Source: Nitrospira defluvii (GTDB lineage: Bacteria; Nitrospirota; Nitrospiria; Nitrospirales; Nitrospiraceae). From it: 64,000 bases of DNA. The notes beneath the pieces were generated by a model. The model did not search any database. It was not told the DNA's origin and saw only the letters and a list, made by a program, of their open reading frames with translations. Of this stretch, positions 1 through 7,513 are shown piece after piece. The stretch lies in assembly GCA_011525625.1 (NCBI GenBank), contig WYAX01000015.1, positions 1 through 64,000 of the forward strand, in the 5' to 3' direction. The translations under genes were made by a program, and so were the position numbers. Position 1 is the first letter of the stretch. Each line of letters opens with the position of its first letter.

Positions 1-709
1 ACAGGCGTTGCTTGTCTCTCAAGAGCCGCAGGGTGTCGGCGAGTTCTCTGCCGAATCGTGCCATCGCCACATCCTTGGCTTCGGCCACAGCAGCCTTGTC
101 GTCGACTGACGGCGCCGGGCCGATGAGAGTGGTTTCACCATCGGCGGTTTGAGTGCCGTACAGGGCGCCAGTGCGAACATCCCAGAGCGTTCCCTCCACC
201 ATGAACAGGGCATGGCTCTCCGTGCCGTGCGCAACGTAGGCGCCGATGCCGGTGGCGTACCAGGCGGCATGCCCGTTGTTATAGCGCTCCACCGCGGCGG
301 CTCCGTCGATGATGAGTAACGCGTCGGCATTGTAGCGCGCGGCGGCCAGGCGAATGTCACGGAGCGTGGTCCCTTGGACTGTGGAGTCGGCGAGTAGAAA
401 ACTGTGTTGAACAATGCCTTCCTCCCGCACCGGCGCGAGCGCCAGCTGCAGGCGGTCGGCGTCCGCCCCCAACCAGTTTGCGCGTTGCAACGCCGGCCGG
501 CTTGGAAAATCCCGGTGTTTGAAATAGATCGCCAAGCGATACGGGATCGGCAGGTTCGCGTGCAAGGCCATAGTGGCCGCGACATCGCGGTCCGTGACTA
601 CCTCGGGATGATCGTGAAACGATTCCTGCAGGATCTGGCGGTTCAGGCCGCGGGCTCCGGTGCAGGCGGACAACGTGAATAGGACAATGAAGATTAGGAG
701 CAGATTCAT
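1..709 (-). CDS. putative lipoprotein, tandem paralogue of the next gene (3' end outside window)
   Basis: The frame is open from an ATG at 709 to the window edge with no stop, so the C-terminus is missing. The protein begins with a short lysine-free hydrophobic leader ending in a lipobox-like LFTLSAC, which predicts lipid attachment and envelope location. The body matches the gene at 706-1440 along its length: both carry RLAAARY.ADALL, a RYNN block, a VGAY/IGAY block and a LWDVR block. The ATG overlaps the upstream stop as ATGA (709-706), so translation is probably coupled. I do not recognise the family and cannot assign a function; the protein looks like an envelope lipoprotein of a lineage-specific pair. 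Confidence 0.75.
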   Translation of the reverse strand, partial: MNLLLIFIVLFTLSACTGARGLNRQILQESFHDHPEVVTDRDVAATMALHANLPIPYRLAIYFKHRDFPSRPALQRANWLGADADRLQLALAPVREEGIVQHSFLLADSTVQGTTLRDIRLAAARYNADALLIIDGAAAVERYNNGHAAWYATGIGAYVAHGTESHALFMVEGTLWDVRTGALYGTQTADGETTLIGPAPSVDDKAAVAEAKDVAMARFGRELADTLRLLRDKQRL

Positions 710-1440
710 GGGGTATTTCCATTCAGCCGAGTTAAGCGAGCTGTTAGGGTATGGCTGAATTCTGTCAGCGCGACTTGTTTCGCCTGACGAATGACCTCGG
801 CATCGTCCAAGATTAAGGCGGGACCTCTCTTTTGGGCTCCACCTTCGACCTCCTCAGTCGCGTACAGATATTCGTTTCGTACATCCCAGAGTACACCGGA
901 TATCATGACAAGTGCATCGCTGTGTGTCCCTGGCACGAAATAGGCCCCAACAATTGTCCGGTAAGCCAGCGACCACACATTATTATATCGGTCGATGGAA
1001 GAGATCCCATTGACGGTTAACAGCGCATCTGCTCCATACCGTGCAGCAGCGAGACGCAATTCCTGCACGCGAGGCATCGGCGCGTGCAACCCAATACGAG
1101 GATTGAATTGAGGCTCACTGTTGTGTTGCACCACGCTAGCGGCAATAAAGACAACGTCTGAAATCACTCCTGATTGTTTCAACGTGTCCGTAGCGTCCTG
1201 CAAACTATTCTTCTCAATCTCTGTCCAGAATGGTTTTCGCTGAAACACCTCGGGGTTGTGCACATAGATCGCCAGTTTAAATGGCTTGGGAAGTTGCGGC
1301 TTCAAATTCAGCACGGCCTGAATGTTTGTGTCGGTGACAGGTTGGCTGACACGTTCCCGAAGCACGTTTCGGTCGAATCCTTTGCTCATTGCGCATCCAG
1401 TCAGCGTCAGGAGCAGAATCGCCGCCAATAGGTGTTTCAT
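706..1440 (-). CDS. putative lipoprotein, paralogue of the gene at 1-709
   Basis: This 244-residue protein starts with a charged residue and a hydrophobic stretch ending LLTLTGC, a clear lipoprotein signal peptide with the lipid-modified Cys at residue 16. The rest is soluble, with conserved blocks [13 protein letters not shown] and [13 protein letters not shown] shared with its downstream neighbour. The start is supported by an AGGAG just upstream inside the end of the dehydrogenase gene, and the ATG overlaps that gene's TGA (ATGA). It therefore belongs to an operon running from about 2900 down past position 1. Function unknown; an envelope-stress or assembly lipoprotein would fit but nothing in the sequence proves it. 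Confidence 0.8.
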   Translation of the reverse strand: MKHLLAAILLLTLTGCAMSKGFDRNVLRERVSQPVTDTNIQAVLNLKPQLPKPFKLAIYVHNPEVFQRKPFWTEIEKNSLQDATDTLKQSGVISDVVFIAASVVQHNSEPQFNPRIGLHAPMPRVQELRLAAARYGADALLTVNGISSIDRYNNVWSLAYRTIVGAYFVPGTHSDALVMISGVLWDVRNEYLYATEEVEGGAQKRGPALILDDAEVIRQAKQVALTEFSHTLTARLTRLNGNTP

Positions 1441-2417
1441 GAGGGCTCCTTCAATTGAAAATCAGTCCCAGGATTTTCCGTTGGATGAGCGGTTGGCGGA
1501 GACGACAGCTCTTCCAGCGCCAGCATTAGCGCGTGGGTACCGGCGCGGCCGTGGCCGAGCGCCTGAACCTGCTGATAGAGCTGATGCGCCAAGGTCAGGC
1601 CCGGCAGCGTGAGATTGCGTCGCCGCGCTTCTTCCAGCGCGATGCCCATGTCCTTGACGAAATGGTCGACGACAAACCCGGGATCACAATTTCTCGCCAG
1701 TATGCGCGGGGCCAGGTGGTCCAGCGTCCAGCAGGCGGCAGCCCCACCGCGGATCGACTCCAACATGCGTGGCACGTCGAGTCCGGCGCGGTATCCGTAG
1801 AGCAGGCTTTCACAGACGCCGACCATGGTGCCGGCGATCACGATTTGGTTGCACAGTTTGGTGTGTTGTCCTGCGCCGGGCCCGCCCTGGTGGACGATGT
1901 GCTTTCCCAGACATTCAAATAGCGGCATGACGGCCTGCACCGCCTCGGTCTCGCCGCCGACCATGACGGAGAGGGTGGCATGGCGCGCTCCGATGTCGCC
2001 GCCGGAGACCGGCGCATCGAGGGCGGCAGCACCACGAGTCTCTGCAGCCTTCGCGATGTCACAGGCCAGGGACGGTTCCGTCGTGGTCATATCGACGAGC
2101 ACCATCCCGGGACGTGAGCCGGCGAGCACGCCCTGCTCTCCGAAGTAAACCTCCCGCACGTCATTGGGAAAGCCGACCATCGTGAACAGCACGTCGGTCT
2201 GTTCTGCCACGGCGCGAGGTGAATCGGCCCAGGTGGTTCCCTGTGTTAGGAGCGGTACGGCTTTGGAGCGGTTGCGGGTGAAGAGCGTGAGACGGTAACC
2301 GGCATGCAGCAGGTGTCGGCACATGGGCCCGCCCATGACGCCGGTGCCGATCCACCCGATGCGGGTGATGGAGGGAGCCGCCAGGCCGGGAAGTTGGGGA
2401 GGGAGAGGTGAGGTCAT
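1437..2417 (-). CDS. NAD(P)-dependent beta-hydroxyacid dehydrogenase (HIBADH/GarR family)
   Basis: This 326-residue protein has the N-terminal dinucleotide-binding motif [13 protein letters not shown] (about residues 20-33), the substrate-binding block [11 protein letters not shown], and the catalytic-lysine block [11 protein letters not shown] of the 3-hydroxyisobutyrate dehydrogenase family. These enzymes oxidise or reduce short beta-hydroxyacids such as 3-hydroxyisobutyrate or tartronate semialdehyde; succinic-semialdehyde reductases and glyoxylate reductases share the fold, so the substrate is open. Length and domain order (Rossmann domain then all-helical domain) are normal. Its stop overlaps the start of the lipoprotein gene, and the preceding gene ends 3 bases before its ATG, so it lies inside an operon. 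The lipoprotein neighbours give no clue to the substrate. Confidence 0.88.
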   Translation of the reverse strand: MTSPLPPQLPGLAAPSITRIGWIGTGVMGGPMCRHLLHAGYRLTLFTRNRSKAVPLLTQGTTWADSPRAVAEQTDVLFTMVGFPNDVREVYFGEQGVLAGSRPGMVLVDMTTTEPSLACDIAKAAETRGAAALDAPVSGGDIGARHATLSVMVGGETEAVQAVMPLFECLGKHIVHQGGPGAGQHTKLCNQIVIAGTMVGVCESLLYGYRAGLDVPRMLESIRGGAAACWTLDHLAPRILARNCDPGFVVDHFVKDMGIALEEARRRNLTLPGLTLAHQLYQQVQALGHGRAGTHALMLALEELSSPPTAHPTENPGTDFQLKEPS

Positions 2418-2420
2418 GGG

Positions 2421-2900
2421 CTACTCTACCAAGGGGGTGATCCGGTTGACGATCGCTTGCACGATTCCCTCTTGATCCATGGCGATCTTCGATCCTTTGA
2501 AGCTTAAGGCATATCCTCCGTGGCTCGGGGCTTGTATGGTGGCTTCTACGACCACGCGCGAGCCATCCTCCACGTCTGGGTCTTTCACCATCGGGACTCC
2601 GCAGAGCCCTGGTACGGCGACAGGCAGCGTCGCCGTGTCATCCTCCAGGTTGAACAGGTAGCCCCCATAGCAGGTCGAGCCGGCCGGGATTTCGTAGGGA
2701 TCGAGCGGCTGCACCTGGCGTACGGTTCCCTTGAGCGTGACTTGCCGCAGATGGAACAACGCGGGGTCCGCCAGCACCTCCTGTACGGTGAGGACTTCTT
2801 GTGCCCGGCCCAGGCCGAGAGGTGACAGGAACAGGACCGTGGCGTACGCGAGCAGGGCGGTCCTGAGGCGTGGCGCAGTGGAGAGAGTCAGGATAGTCAT
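2421..2900 (-). CDS. secreted OB-fold-like protein of unknown function
   Basis: Starting at the ATG at 2900 gives 159 residues with an N-terminal signal peptide (hydrophobic ALLAYATVLFLSPLGLG, likely cleavage after GRAQ). The mature part has the alternating pattern VTLKGTVRQV ... YLFNLEDDTATLPVAV, typical of small OB-fold domains, and three cysteines that could form a disulfide in the periplasm. Other in-frame ATGs lie at 2909 and 2942; none has a good ribosome-binding site, so the start is a guess based on the signal peptide. It is the first gene of the operon that continues into the dehydrogenase and the lipoproteins. No specific role can be assigned. Confidence 0.65.
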   Translation of the reverse strand: MTILTLSTAPRLRTALLAYATVLFLSPLGLGRAQEVLTVQEVLADPALFHLRQVTLKGTVRQVQPLDPYEIPAGSTCYGGYLFNLEDDTATLPVAVPGLCGVPMVKDPDVEDGSRVVVEATIQAPSHGGYALSFKGSKIAMDQEGIVQAIVNRITPLVE

Positions 2901-2997
2901 GGCGGGCATTCTAGCATTGTTTGTTTCGAGGATCCCTCTCATAGGCTTTCGCGCTGCGAGTCGATATAATCGCCACGACCATGAGGGAGGTAGATCA

Positions 2998-4368
2998 ATG
3001 AGCGACGTGCAACGGCAGGTGGAGACCTACATCAACGACAGTCGTCCGCAGTATGAAGAGATGCTCGGGCAGGCGGTGGAAATTCCTTCCATCAGCATGG
3101 ATCCCCGGCATGCACCTGATGTGCACCGCATGGCCGAACTCGCTGCACAGTACCTGCGGGCTGCGGGCGCCGAGGCGCACATCGTCGAGACTCCGGGATA
3201 TCCGGTGGTGTCGGGCGGCTGGACGGTCGATCCCAGCTATCCCACCGTTACGGTCTACAATCATATGGATGTCCAGCCGGCGCAGGAGCCTGAGTGGAAA
3301 CAGTCTCCCTTTGCCTTTCAGAACGACCACGGCATCTATCGAGGACGTGGTGCGACGGATGATAAGGGCCCGGCCCTCGCGGCCCTGTTCGGCGCGCGTT
3401 ATGCGATCGACCAAGGGGTGCCCATCAATGTGCGGTTTCTCTGGGAGCTGGAAGAGGAGAACGGGAGCCCCAGTTTTGCCTCGGCGATCAAGAACCGGGC
3501 GGCGATCCCGCGTCCCGACTCAGTGGTCATTTCGGATACGATCTGGCTCTCCAAAAATCAGCCGGCGATGCCCTATGGATTGCGGGGGTTGCTCGGCGCG
3601 CGCCTGGTGCTGCGAACGGGAACCAAGGACGCTCATTCCGGTGTGACCGGCGGGGCGGCTCGCAATCCGCTCGTCGAGTTGATGGACATTGTCCATGCCT
3701 GTGTCGATGCCAAGACCGGGAAGGTGAAGATCCCCGGGTTTTATGATGAGGTCGTCCCGCCGACAAAGGCTGAGATCGCGAGTTTTCTCAAGTCGGGTTT
3801 TCAGGTGAGTAAGTTCAAGCAAGCGTACGGATTCAGGACGTTGCGCACGGAGGATCCGGCTGAGGTCATGCGGCGGATTTGGGCTGCGCCGACGTTCGAG
3901 GTGCATGGACTCACCGGCGGCTATCATGGTCCCGGCGTCAAGACCATCGTGCCCGGCCATGGAGAGCTCAAAATCAGCATGCGGCTGGTGCCCGGTCAGA
4001 CCCCTGAGAAGGTGTTCACCTTGCTGAAGACCTATGTGGCCAAGTTGAATCCCGCGGTGAAGGTGGAACGAGAGGGCATGTTGCACCCGTTCCGCGGTGT
4101 CTTCGAGGGGCCGTATGTGGAGGCCGTGAAGCGTGCGGTGCAAGCCGGATTCGGGAAGCAACCGGCGTTCATCCGTGAAGGGGGCTCTATCGGCGCGGTG
4201 GTGACGATGCAGAAGGCCTGGAAGGTCCCGATTCTGTTCATGGGCCTGAGCCTGCCTGAGCATGGCTACCATGCGCCCAATGAGTATTTCGATTGGGGGC
4301 AGGCCTCCGGCGGCATCAAAGCATTTTCCCATTATTTTTCGGAGTTGGCGAAGATGGCAAGGGGATAG
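2998..4368 (+). CDS. M20 family metallopeptidase (dipeptidase/acetylornithine deacetylase-like)
   Basis: This 456-residue protein shows the di-zinc M20 pattern: NHMDVQ (His89 and Asp91), GRGATDDKG (bridging Asp121), LEEENGS (catalytic Glu152, zinc Glu153), an SDT block and the final ligand in HGYHAPNE near the C-terminus. The dimerisation or lid domain sits in the middle (about residues 200-330). M20 enzymes of this length hydrolyse dipeptides or deacylate amino acids in the cytoplasm; the exact substrate cannot be read. The start at 2998 is preceded by GAGGGAGG with suitable spacing. The gene is divergent from the minus-strand operon ending at 2900, so the roughly 97-base gap holds both promoters. 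Confidence 0.9.
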   Translation: MSDVQRQVETYINDSRPQYEEMLGQAVEIPSISMDPRHAPDVHRMAELAAQYLRAAGAEAHIVETPGYPVVSGGWTVDPSYPTVTVYNHMDVQPAQEPEWKQSPFAFQNDHGIYRGRGATDDKGPALAALFGARYAIDQGVPINVRFLWELEEENGSPSFASAIKNRAAIPRPDSVVISDTIWLSKNQPAMPYGLRGLLGARLVLRTGTKDAHSGVTGGAARNPLVELMDIVHACVDAKTGKVKIPGFYDEVVPPTKAEIASFLKSGFQVSKFKQAYGFRTLRTEDPAEVMRRIWAAPTFEVHGLTGGYHGPGVKTIVPGHGELKISMRLVPGQTPEKVFTLLKTYVAKLNPAVKVEREGMLHPFRGVFEGPYVEAVKRAVQAGFGKQPAFIREGGSIGAVVTMQKAWKVPILFMGLSLPEHGYHAPNEYFDWGQASGGIKAFSHYFSELAKMARG

Positions 4369-4678
4369 AATGGTCTGGTGGATCTCCCTTGCCCGCGCAA
4401 CGCGAGGTCTCAGCAGACCCTCGTTGGACGCGCGCAGTGGGAGCCCAGCCAGGCCACTCGCATGGCATGACGTGCCGCATACAGCAAGGATTCACAGATC
4501 GTTTTTGGAATGGGCAGGAGGGCGATAGTCGCCCCTCGGACGCTGCCTCGAGTGCGCAGATCGCGGTATTTTTGAAACATGATAAACATCATATTTTATT
4601 GCTGGTAACCCCGGTATCCTGCCAGTGTGTCTCAATGGATCGGTGCCCATTCACACTAACAGGAGGAGCCGCAGTATC
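4369..4678. other. intergenic region upstream of nirK
   Basis: About 310 bases without a convincing gene. Most is GC-rich, but 4565-4600 is a marked AT-rich block that contains the inverted repeat annotated separately. The ribosome-binding site of nirK (AGGAGGAG, 4661-4668) closes the region. Short open frames here have no ribosome-binding site and no family resemblance. Confidence 0.6.
4579..4592. promoter_or_regulatory. candidate Crp/Fnr-family binding site upstream of nirK
   Basis: The bases read ATGAT-AAAC-ATCAT, a perfect 5-bp inverted repeat with a 4-base centre. It agrees at 8 of 10 defined positions with the FNR/DNR-type consensus TTGAT-N4-ATCAA. It sits in an AT-rich block 86 bases before the nirK start codon. 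Family knowledge says nirK is commonly controlled by NnrR/DNR/FNR-type regulators at such sites. Binding here is inferred, and no good -35/-10 pair could be fixed nearby. Confidence 0.45.
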
Positions 4679-5644
4679 ATGACAGGATGCAATACCCGCT
4701 TTCGTCAGTCGGTGATCCGCACGGTTTTGGGGCTGGCCGCAGTCTCGGGCCTCGCCATGCAGCCGGTCGAGTCCGCGTTCGCGAAAGTCGTTGAAGTTTC
4801 CATGACCGCCGTAGAAACGAAGCTCGTCATCGACGGCGAGGGACATACATACGATGCCTGGACGTTCAACGGGCAATTTCCTGGTCCGGTGATTCGAGTG
4901 CAGGAAGGCGACGAAGTCGTGTTCTCGCTGACGAACCCCGAAACCAACGGGCGTCCCCACTCCATGGATTTCCATGCCGCGGAGACGAACTTCCTCGAGC
5001 ATTACAAGGAAGTGCGCCCCGGTGAGTCGCTGCAATATCGATTCAAGGCGAAATGGCCGGGCATCTTTGCCTATCATTGCGGCGCCTCTCCCATGATTCA
5101 GCACATCGCGCGGGGGATGATGGGGGCCATTATCGTCGATCCCAAAGATCCTAAGGCGTTGCCGAAGGCGGATCGGGAGTACGTGCTGGTGCAGAGCGAG
5201 TTGTTCAAAGATCCGGACGATGTGGACGCGATGTTCGATCGCAAGTACCAGCATGTGGTGTTTAACGGGTCGGTTTTCCGGTATGACCCGGTGCACAGCA
5301 AGGCGGGAGGCGACTTCCTGGATGCCAAGCCTGGTGAGCGGGTGCGGTTTTATTTTGTGAACGCCGGACCGAACAATGTGTCGGCGGTCCATCCGATCGC
5401 TGAGATTTGGGACGATGTGTGGGAAAGCGGCAATCCTGCCAACCATACGCGCGGCGTACAGACTCAGCTGATTCCACCTGCCGGCGCGGCGATCCTCGAT
5501 ATGGTCCTGGACAACAATGACGGGGTCTATCCGATCGTCACCCACTCCTTGACCGATGCGCTTCGCGGTGCCATTGCACTGTTGAAGGTGGACAAGGATG
5601 CCAGGCAGTTGCCGCTCATGCCGCTAGTGACGCCTGCAAAGTAA
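4679..5644 (+). CDS. nirK: copper-containing nitrite reductase (NO-forming)
   Basis: This 321-residue protein has two cupredoxin domains behind a signal peptide (cleavage near SAFA, residue 35), so it acts in the periplasm reducing nitrite to nitric oxide. All expected copper and catalytic residues are visible. The type 1 centre is His94, Cys134, His142 and Met147 or Met148. The type 2 centre is His99, His133 and His289. The catalytic pair is Asp97 (in HSMDFH) and His238. The start is chosen at 4679 because of the strong AGGAGGAG ten bases upstream. The gene stands alone between an M20 peptidase and a convergent dehydrogenase, with a hairpin after the stop. NirK is known from nitrite-oxidising Nitrospira, where its role is debated. 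A two-domain multicopper oxidase is the alternative, but the His/Asp set favours NirK. Confidence 0.87.
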   Translation: MTGCNTRFRQSVIRTVLGLAAVSGLAMQPVESAFAKVVEVSMTAVETKLVIDGEGHTYDAWTFNGQFPGPVIRVQEGDEVVFSLTNPETNGRPHSMDFHAAETNFLEHYKEVRPGESLQYRFKAKWPGIFAYHCGASPMIQHIARGMMGAIIVDPKDPKALPKADREYVLVQSELFKDPDDVDAMFDRKYQHVVFNGSVFRYDPVHSKAGGDFLDAKPGERVRFYFVNAGPNNVSAVHPIAEIWDDVWESGNPANHTRGVQTQLIPPAGAAILDMVLDNNDGVYPIVTHSLTDALRGAIALLKVDKDARQLPLMPLVTPAK

Positions 5645-5677
5645 CCGGTACGTCGCATCTCTCGCCACTGACGATAA

Positions 5678-5702
5678 GCCGGGCGGCTTCCAGCCGCCCG
5701 GC
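5678..5702 (+). terminator. hairpin after nirK
   Basis: A perfect 10-bp stem (GCCGGGCGGC at 5678-5687 with its complement at 5693-5702) closes a 5-base loop and is followed by the pyrimidine-rich CTCTCTTTCCCTT. It lies 34 bases after the nirK stop and before the convergent dehydrogenase, so it probably ends nirK transcription. Confidence 0.7.
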
Positions 5703-5840
5703 CTCTCTTTCCCTTCAACTCACCAAGGTTCAGCCGATTGCGGGCCTGCTGGCATGCCGGTTCCCCGCGGTCGATGCCGGTCGTGCCTGTGGGATGCCAG
5801 GCAACGGACGGCGCATGTGCTGGGTGGGGTGCGTGGTGCG

Positions 5841-6887
5841 TTAGGTGAGCGAGCTCATGTCGATGACAAAACGATATCGCACGTCGCCACGGACTACTCG
5901 ATCGTAGGCCTCATTCACCTGCTGAATCGGGATGACCTCCACGTCGGCTCCACACTTGTGCTTCGCGCAAAAATCCAACATCTCCTGCGTCTCCTGAATG
6001 CCCCCGATCAATGAGCCGACCAGCCTTCGCCGTTTGAGGATCAACGGAAAGGCTCCCAGTTGCGCCGGTTTGTCCGGCACGCCGACAAGGATCATCGTGC
6101 CGTCGGTCTTGAGCAATTCCAACTGCGCATCCAGATCATGAGGCGCCGAGACCGTGTCCAGAATGAAGTCGAAGCGTTTGGCCAGTGTGGTGAATGTTTT
6201 GGGGTCGGAGGTCTTGAAGAAGTCTTTAGCCCCCAATCGCTTGGCATCGTGACGTTTTTTGTCGGAGTGGCTGAGCACCGTCACATGCGCGCCCAAGGCC
6301 TTCCCGATTTTGACGGCCATGTGGCCCAGCCCTCCCAGGCCGACAACCGCCAAGCGATGGGTTTTGCCGACTCCCCAGTGGCGTAAGGGGGAATAGGTGG
6401 TAATACCGGCGCACAGAAGCGGGGCGGCTTCTTCAGGGCGTAATTGCTTGGGGATACGAAGGACATACCGCTGATCAACGACCACCTTGGTGGAATACCC
6501 GCCATAGGTCGGAGTGACGCCGTCCCGCTCCTTGCCGTTGTAGGTAAAGCTCAGATGGCCTTCGCAGTATTGCTCTTGGCCTTTCTTGCATTGCGGGCAG
6601 GTCCGGCAGGAATCGACGAAACACCCGACTCCGACCATCTGGCCGACTGTGAATTGCTTGACCGAGGCGCCGACCCGTTCGACGACTCCCACGATTTCAT
6701 GCCCGGGCACCATCGGGAAGATCGAGCCGCCCCATTCGTCTCGTGCCTGATGCACGTCCGAATGACAAATGCCGCAGTACCGGATGCCGATGAGTACGTC
6801 CTGTCGGCCTACCTTCCGGCGTGAAAATGTGAAGGGGGCGAGCCGGGATTTCGCGGTGCGTGCGGCGTAGCCTCGTACGTCGATCAT
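5841..6887 (-). CDS. zinc-dependent NAD(P) alcohol dehydrogenase (YahK/cinnamyl-alcohol dehydrogenase type)
   Basis: This 348-residue medium-chain dehydrogenase/reductase has the catalytic zinc site (Cys38 in YCGICHSD, His63-Glu64 in PGHE, and a later Cys in LLCAG), four structural-zinc cysteines (94, 97, 100, 108) and the cofactor motif VGLGGLGH. This pattern fits the YahK/CAD subgroup, which usually reduces aldehydes with NADPH. The ATG at 6887 has AGGAG nine bases upstream, which decides the start against longer frames. It faces nirK tail to tail and is preceded by a PEGA lipoprotein gene with a 52-base gap. The natural aldehyde substrate is unknown; general aldehyde detoxification is the likeliest role. 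Confidence 0.9.
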   Translation of the reverse strand: MIDVRGYAARTAKSRLAPFTFSRRKVGRQDVLIGIRYCGICHSDVHQARDEWGGSIFPMVPGHEIVGVVERVGASVKQFTVGQMVGVGCFVDSCRTCPQCKKGQEQYCEGHLSFTYNGKERDGVTPTYGGYSTKVVVDQRYVLRIPKQLRPEEAAPLLCAGITTYSPLRHWGVGKTHRLAVVGLGGLGHMAVKIGKALGAHVTVLSHSDKKRHDAKRLGAKDFFKTSDPKTFTTLAKRFDFILDTVSAPHDLDAQLELLKTDGTMILVGVPDKPAQLGAFPLILKRRRLVGSLIGGIQETQEMLDFCAKHKCGADVEVIPIQQVNEAYDRVVRGDVRYRFVIDMSSLT

Positions 6888-6939
6888 GATGTGTGCTCCT
6901 TCCGATCTGATTTGGGGCGGCGCGTGATGAGGAGACCGG

Positions 6940-7365
6940 TTATGGCGTGGTTGCCGGTCGAGAAGGCTCCGGTTCGAGCGTGACGCCGATTGCCGACGGG
7001 TCCTGCTCCCATGCGCCGGGTGCGATGAGGCCGAGCAAGGGTAGCAGGAAGAACGCTCCCCCGATGACATCGACGAGGCCGACGCTGCTGAGTTTCCGAC
7101 CTGTCACCCTGGTCTGTGGCGTGTAGCCGGCTTTGTGAATCTCCACCGTGAGGTCACCCCGGCGCGAGACCTGGTGCTGCAGCGGCGTCGTCCCGGCAAG
7201 GGTCCCGTTGATCATCACGTCGGCCCCCGGCGGTTCGGAATTGACGATCAGCGCTTGTGACGTTCCGCCAAAAATCGAGCAGCCGGCGAGATGCAGGCAG
7301 CAGGCGAGCAACATCACGGCTGTGGCGATCTTCGGGGTGCTTCGGTTCCGGCCTCTGCGTGGCAT
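6940..7365 (-). CDS. PEGA-domain lipoprotein
   Basis: From the ATG at 7365 the product has 141 residues. A positively charged start (MPRRGRNR) is followed by a hydrophobic stretch ending CCLHLAGC, a lipobox that predicts outer- or inner-membrane anchoring. The following stretch around VNSEPPGADVMINGTLAGTTP is the PEGA signature found in surface-layer-like and S-layer-associated small domains. A second hydrophobic segment, GGAFFLLPLLGLIAPG, may insert in the membrane. No ribosome-binding site is obvious, so the start could be the ATG at 7422 instead. The role is probably structural in the envelope; no substrate or partner can be named. Confidence 0.75.
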   Translation of the reverse strand: MPRRGRNRSTPKIATAVMLLACCLHLAGCSIFGGTSQALIVNSEPPGADVMINGTLAGTTPLQHQVSRRGDLTVEIHKAGYTPQTRVTGRKLSSVGLVDVIGGAFFLLPLLGLIAPGAWEQDPSAIGVTLEPEPSRPATTP

Positions 7366-7467
7366 AGGGATTCTCGGCGATACATTCGCGACATCGTTAC
7401 CACAGGTCCCCGCAGTTGACAAGGTATGAAGGCAGACGGAGAGGGCGATCAGATGGGTCGTCGAAGA

Positions 7468-7500
7468 GACCGGCAGAGGCTGCTGTGGCCTCTACCGGTC
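7468..7500 (-). terminator. hairpin after the large secreted protein gene
   Basis: A 13-bp stem with one mismatch (7468-7480 against 7488-7500) encloses a 7-base loop just beyond the stop at 7514. On the minus strand it is followed by TCTTCG, with only a weak T-tract. It is probably the transcription end of the gene at 7514-9229. Confidence 0.55.
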
Positions 7501-7513
7501 CAGGATGTGTCGG

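Noticed and set aside
4679..5644. Reading nirK as a two-domain multicopper oxidase or laccase
   Set aside because: The Asp97/His238 pair and the type 1 and type 2 ligand pattern fit nitrite reductase; no trinuclear-cluster HxH motifs of laccases are present.
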